10,833 bases of DNA from an uncultured Prevotellaceae bacterium (lineage in GTDB: Bacteria > Bacteroidota > Bacteroidia > Bacteroidales > Muribaculaceae), in NCBI GenBank assembly GCA_937916085.1, contig CALGGO010000094.1, positions 1-10,833 on the forward strand, written 5' to 3'. Below are positions 7,689 to 10,833 of this stretch, in pieces. The position numbers and the translations under genes are program-made. Numbering within the stretch: the first letter of the stretch is position 1; each line of letters starts with the position of its first letter. The notes beneath the pieces were generated by a model. That model was not told the origin of the DNA. It did not search any database and worked only from the letters and a program-made list of their open reading frames with translations.

Positions 7689-9130
7689 TAACCAAAGAAG
7701 AAGTATTGCAGCTGTTGCGCAGTACCGAGACTTTCCGTGTCGAGCGCACTACCGCACTTCGGGATATGGACAAGTTCCAAGAAGCCATCTGTGCTTTCTC
7801 AAACGACTTGCCCAACTCTCGCAAGAAAGGATACCTGATTATCGGTGCTTACGATGACGGCTCTTTGTCCGGTCTGAAAGTGGAAGACAACTTGCTCAAA
7901 AACATAGCGTCAATCCGTTCAAACGGTAACATATTGCCGTTGCCTGTCATGTCAGTGGAACGGTTCGAGTACGAAGATGGCGACTTATTGGTCGCCGAGG
8001 TGTCACCTTCGCTTGTGCCTCCTGTGCGCTATCGTGGTTGCACGTTTATACGCATCGGACCGCGGCGCGACGTGGCTTCGGAAGCCGAAGAACGCATTCT
8101 CATGGAAAAACGCGCCTCATTCATGGCGACATTCGATGCTACGCCGTGTTTCTCGGCTAAAATTACCGATATTGATACCGACTTTATCAAGAATGAGTAT
8201 CTGCCAAAGATTATCGACTCGCAATTGCTTGCCGAGGACGACCGCGACATCAAGGAGCAGATGGCGTCGATTCATCTTTACGACACCGGGCATGACTGCC
8301 CCACAAACGCCGCAGTAATCCTTTTCGGGAAAGACCCGAAGTATTTCATGCACGGTGCCTATGTGCAATATGTTCACTTTGCCGGCATCAATAATGGCTC
8401 AGAAATCCTTAATGAACGTGAGTTCAAAGGTTGCCTCGCCAAGATGCTGCCTTTGCTGGAAAATTTTGTCCGCGACGCGGTGGTGACCTCTCGCCCCGTG
8501 CCTATCAGTATGTTGCGCGAGCAGACGGTGTATAACTACCCCGAACTGGCTTTGAGGGAACTCTTGATGAATGCCTGTATGCACCGCGACTATCAGTCGA
8601 ACATGCCCATTCGCTTTTATCAGTATAGCGACCGCATCGAAATCCTCAATGCCGGTGGACTTTATGGCGAAGCACGCCCCGAGAACTTCCCCAATGTCAA
8701 TGATTACCGCAACCCAATCATTGCCGAGGCGATGAAAGCGTTGAGGTATGTGAACATGTTCAACCGTGGCATTGAGCGTGTGACAACCATGCTCAAAGAG
8801 AACGGCAACCCCGCCCCGATTTTTGCAGTCGACAAAATCACGGTCTTCGAGGCTACAGTGAAACCATCTTTGTCATTCTCTAAGGATGAAGAGTGCCCTG
8901 AAAATGCCGAAATTGCCCGGAAAATTGCCCAGAAAATTGCCCGGAAGAATGTTCGCAGAACATTCTTGGCTATTGTAGAGAATCCCAATGCAACCATTAC
9001 GGAATTAAGTGAAACACTGGGAATTGCGGAGCGAACGGTAAAGAACCACATTGCAGCATTACGTGGTAAATTTATCAAACGTGTCGGCAGCGACAAAAAG
9101 GGTTACTGGGCAATTATCGCAAGCGAATAA
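7685..9130 (+). CDS. AlbA_2 / GHKL-ATPase / winged-helix protein
   Basis: A 481-residue protein of the group often annotated as ATP-binding or putative transcriptional regulator (COG2865-like). Domains: an AlbA_2 (Schlafen-type) region at about 15-125 (AICAFSND...GYLIIGAYDDGSLSGL, then RYRGCTFIRIGPR); a GHKL-type ATPase domain with PELALRELLMNACMHRDY (286-303) as the N-box and IEILNAGGLYG (318-328) as the G1 box; then RNPIIAEAM and a GIERV helix. A linker of short repeats (EIAR-KIAQ-KIAR, 409-420) leads to a C-terminal winged helix (about 430-480; ITELSETLGIAERTVKNHIAAL). The E-F-K-like start of AlbA_2 is degenerate (TFRVERTTA), so nuclease activity is doubtful. Its 4-base overlap with hsdM and position before hsdS place it in the R-M operon. 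I infer a regulatory or accessory role; related genes occur in other type I loci but their job there is not settled. Confidence 0.85.
   Translation: MITKEEVLQLLRSTETFRVERTTALRDMDKFQEAICAFSNDLPNSRKKGYLIIGAYDDGSLSGLKVEDNLLKNIASIRSNGNILPLPVMSVERFEYEDGDLLVAEVSPSLVPPVRYRGCTFIRIGPRRDVASEAEERILMEKRASFMATFDATPCFSAKITDIDTDFIKNEYLPKIIDSQLLAEDDRDIKEQMASIHLYDTGHDCPTNAAVILFGKDPKYFMHGAYVQYVHFAGINNGSEILNEREFKGCLAKMLPLLENFVRDAVVTSRPVPISMLREQTVYNYPELALRELLMNACMHRDYQSNMPIRFYQYSDRIEILNAGGLYGEARPENFPNVNDYRNPIIAEAMKALRYVNMFNRGIERVTTMLKENGNPAPIFAVDKITVFEATVKPSLSFSKDEECPENAEIARKIAQKIARKNVRRTFLAIVENPNATITELSETLGIAERTVKNHIAALRGKFIKRVGSDKKGYWAIIASE
8909..8944 (+). repeat. Three in-frame 12-bp tandem repeats
   Basis: Three copies of a 12-base unit (consensus AAAATTGCCCGG) at 8909-8920, 8921-8932 and 8933-8944 differ at one base each. 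They encode EIAR, KIAQ and KIAR in the linker between ATPase and winged-helix domains. Unit gain or loss would keep the frame and lengthen or shorten the hinge by four residues. Confidence 0.85.
8945..8967. repeat. 10-bp perfect palindrome inside the ATPase gene
   Basis: AAGAATGTTC (8945-8954), spacer GCA, then GAACATTCTT (8958-8967) form a perfect inverted repeat directly after the 12-bp tandem repeats and within codons for KNVRRTFL. An RNA hairpin here would be stable. It could also be a protein-binding site. Its 8-base core AAGAATGT/ACATTCTT is shared, in opposite arrangement, with the palindrome at 1617-1635. Confidence 0.7.
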
Positions 9131-9136
9131 GATTAA

Positions 9137-9167
9137 CATAGTCACTTGATGCATAAAAGTGACTATG
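9137..9167 (+). promoter_or_regulatory. Hairpin enclosing the next start codon
   Basis: CATAGTCACTT (9137-9147) and AAGTGACTATG (9157-9167) are a perfect 11-bp inverted repeat around a 9-base loop. It fills the only sizeable gap in the hsd operon. The last three bases of the 3' arm are the ATG (9165-9167) of the next gene, so in RNA the start would be base-paired. There is no T-run, so a terminator is unlikely. It may control translation or be a DNA operator. Confidence 0.65.
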
Positions 9168-9626
9168 ATAAAAACACGAATTGGAATGACTGCCAAAGAA
9201 CTTATAGATAATATTGAGCGTGAATGTGTCCACTTGTCCAAAGATATTATTGACAAAGTATGCCGCCGCGCCATGCGAGTGATGAACTCCAATTTGGGCT
9301 TCATCATCGCTGACGATTACCCGAATACGTTCAGGTTTATAGACTATCTTTCATGCGAAATCCAGTCTAAAACCTACGATGAGATATTCTTCCCCGGAAG
9401 GTTGCTTGAAGACTATATCGAAGATACGCTTGACAAAGAGTTAGACCAACTGACTGCAGTTGAGAAAACGGTTTTGTCATATAGCGACTTCACACCACAA
9501 GTGGGTGAAGGTTATGACTGGTGCGACATCAAACCTCGCATCTATTCACGCTTTCATGAATTGCTCAACCAACATTGGGCAGAAACTAAAAAGATTCAAC
9601 ATTTTGAAGAAACAAGATCATGGTAG
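9165..9626 (+). CDS. Unknown protein between ATPase gene and hsdS
   Basis: I do not recognise this family. The product is 153 residues from ATG 9165 (GTG 9159 and ATG 9186 are alternatives). It is soluble, acidic and mostly helical by composition, with no signal peptide or membrane segment. It opens with TAKELIDNIERECVHLSKDIIDKVCRRAMR, a likely amphipathic helix pair. A central stretch includes FPGRLLEDYIEDTLDKELDQLTAVEKTVLSY, and the C-terminal half is rich in Trp and Tyr (YDWCDIKPRIYSRFHELLNQHW). Three cysteines are scattered and do not form a zinc motif. The gene is 34 bases after the ATPase gene, starts inside an 11-bp hairpin, and overlaps hsdS by 7 bases (ATGGTAG), so it is co-transcribed with the R-M genes and coupled to hsdS. 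A role in R-M control or in assembly with HsdS or the ATPase protein is a guess from context only. Confidence 0.75.
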   Translation: MIKTRIGMTAKELIDNIERECVHLSKDIIDKVCRRAMRVMNSNLGFIIADDYPNTFRFIDYLSCEIQSKTYDEIFFPGRLLEDYIEDTLDKELDQLTAVEKTVLSYSDFTPQVGEGYDWCDIKPRIYSRFHELLNQHWAETKKIQHFEETRSW

Positions 9627-10831
9627 ATACATCAAACAATAAATATTTAATTGACACAATCGACCACTTCATTTCCGGAGATTGGGGCGCAGATGAAGCA
9701 AGTGATGAGTCCCCAAAGGCAGTTCGTTGTATTCGGGGTGCAGACATTAATAGCGTGAACGCACAATCTTTTGAGAATGTGCCTATACGTTATGTTGCTG
9801 AATCATCTACTGACAGCAAACAACTGCAAGCAGGTGACATAATCATTGAGAAATCGGGCGGAAGTCCTACACAATCGACAGGACGTGTCGCTTTCATTTC
9901 GCAGAAATGTATTGACCGCTTACAAAGTGTTGTTTGCTCTAATTTTTGCGCTGCCTTTCGTGTCAAAGATGATTGGAATCCAAAATATGTTTTCTACTAC
10001 ATTCAATTGGTTTATAACAACGGTATCTTCTTTAACTTTGAGGGCAAAACATCAGGGCTTCGCAACTTACAACTTGAAAATGCCTTTAAATCAATACCCA
10101 TAAAATACATCGACCGCCCCATACAAGATAAGGTTGTCAATGTATTAGACCATATCGAGAATGAAATTGCTCTCTCTAATGAGATAAATCGCAATTTAGA
10201 GCAGGTCGCCCGCCAGCTCTACGGCTACTGGTTCGTGCAGTTCGACTTCCCGAACGAAGAAGGTCAACCTTATAAGTCGAGTGGCGGTGAAATGGTGTGG
10301 AATGATGCGCTGAAGCGTGAAATTCCATTTGACTGGCAAGTTAAGAAGCTATCTGAACTTGCTAATACATACTCTGGTGGAACGCCACAATCTAACAACC
10401 CCAGCTATTATGATGATGGTAATATTGCATGGATTAATAGTGGTGAATTAAACGAACCATTTATTACTGCTACCACAAATTACATAACAGAGTTGGGTTT
10501 GCAAAATTCAAGTGCTAAAATGTACCCTGCAAATTCAATTATTATTGCTTTGTATGGTGCTACTGCTGGTAAAGTGAGCTTCTTGTCATTTGAGGCTTGT
10601 TCTAATCAAGCGGTTTGTGGAATAATGCCCAAAGACAACAAATATACACAGTATTTACGTCTTTATGTTTCGTCTCTATACGACTATTTCGTAAGAGTCA
10701 GTAGTGGGTCTGCAAGAGATAACATATCACAAGATACAGTAAAAAACACTCTTATACCTTGTCCTTCTGAAAATACACTAATTAGGGATATTCAGTTAAT
10801 GCGCTTCAATGGGAGCTCCTCAACCTGTTGA
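9620..10831 (+). CDS. hsdS: Type I specificity subunit, C-terminus apparently missing
   Basis: HsdS reads the split DNA target and holds two HsdM subunits. The 403-residue ORF has a first target-recognition domain (about 1-150; SGDWGADEA..., AGDIIIEKSGGSPTQSTGRVAF) and a central conserved helix (about 155-200; RPIQDKVVNVLDHIENEIAL...LEQVARQ) ending in LYGYWFVQFDFP (200-211). A linker with EMVWNDALKREIP leads to a second recognition domain from about 225 (LSELANTYSGGTPQSNNPSYY). The ORF then stops at TGA 10829-10831, only about 15 residues after IPCPSENTLI, where a second long helix of about 45 residues should start. The last residues (QLMRFNGSSSTC) do not look like HsdS. Base composition jumps: both recognition domains are AT-rich and the central repeat is GC-rich, as expected for a gene reshuffled at its conserved parts. 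Truncation, frameshift or a phase-variation junction are all possible. Confidence 0.88.
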   Translation: MVDTSNNKYLIDTIDHFISGDWGADEASDESPKAVRCIRGADINSVNAQSFENVPIRYVAESSTDSKQLQAGDIIIEKSGGSPTQSTGRVAFISQKCIDRLQSVVCSNFCAAFRVKDDWNPKYVFYYIQLVYNNGIFFNFEGKTSGLRNLQLENAFKSIPIKYIDRPIQDKVVNVLDHIENEIALSNEINRNLEQVARQLYGYWFVQFDFPNEEGQPYKSSGGEMVWNDALKREIPFDWQVKKLSELANTYSGGTPQSNNPSYYDDGNIAWINSGELNEPFITATTNYITELGLQNSSAKMYPANSIIIALYGATAGKVSFLSFEACSNQAVCGIMPKDNKYTQYLRLYVSSLYDYFVRVSSGSARDNISQDTVKNTLIPCPSENTLIRDIQLMRFNGSSSTC

Positions 10832-10833
10832 GA

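Overview
The window looks like an accessory region of a gut-type Bacteroidales genome. Three boxes of the form TAnnTTTG, the -7 element used by Bacteroidota sigma factors, sit where promoters are expected. Start codons mostly lack strong Shine-Dalgarno sequences. The protein families (hsdR/hsdM/hsdS with an AlbA_2/ATPase gene inserted, and an HsdS carrying a YWFVQFDFP-type central repeat) fit the same group. All convincing genes read on the + strand.

Layout: (1) 1-1532 is the 3' part of a tailed-phage terminase large subunit, cut by the left edge inside its Walker A motif. No other phage gene is seen, so this is either a prophage end or a remnant. (2) 1533-1715 is AT-rich, with a perfect 8-bp palindrome and a promoter-like box. 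(3) 1716-2447 encodes a protein with an ASCH/PUA-like N-terminus. (4) 2448-2867 has no protein gene. It carries what reads as a complete small-RNA gene: a -7 box, a 5' pseudoknot-capable hairpin, a long rod-like stem with several internal loops, and an intrinsic terminator. A palindrome and a second promoter box for the next operon follow. (5) 2868-10831 is a tightly packed type I restriction-modification operon: hsdR, hsdM, an AlbA_2 + GHKL-ATPase + winged-helix protein, a small unrecognised protein, and hsdS. Gaps or overlaps are 3 bp, 4 bp (overlap), 34 bp and 7 bp (overlap).

HsdM and HsdS should form the DNA-reading methyltransferase, and HsdR adds the ATP-driven translocase and nuclease. 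The two extra genes between hsdM and hsdS are co-transcribed by position. The first has the architecture of a DNA-binding regulator or NTP-dependent accessory factor; the second has no recognised function. The hsdS ORF ends just after its second target-recognition domain, without the expected second long helix. This suggests a recombination (shuffling) junction at the right edge of the window.

The items most worth a second look are the structured RNA upstream of hsdR, the 11-bp hairpin that buries the start codon of the unknown gene, the 12-bp in-frame tandem repeat next to a 10-bp perfect palindrome in the ATPase gene, and the abrupt end of hsdS.
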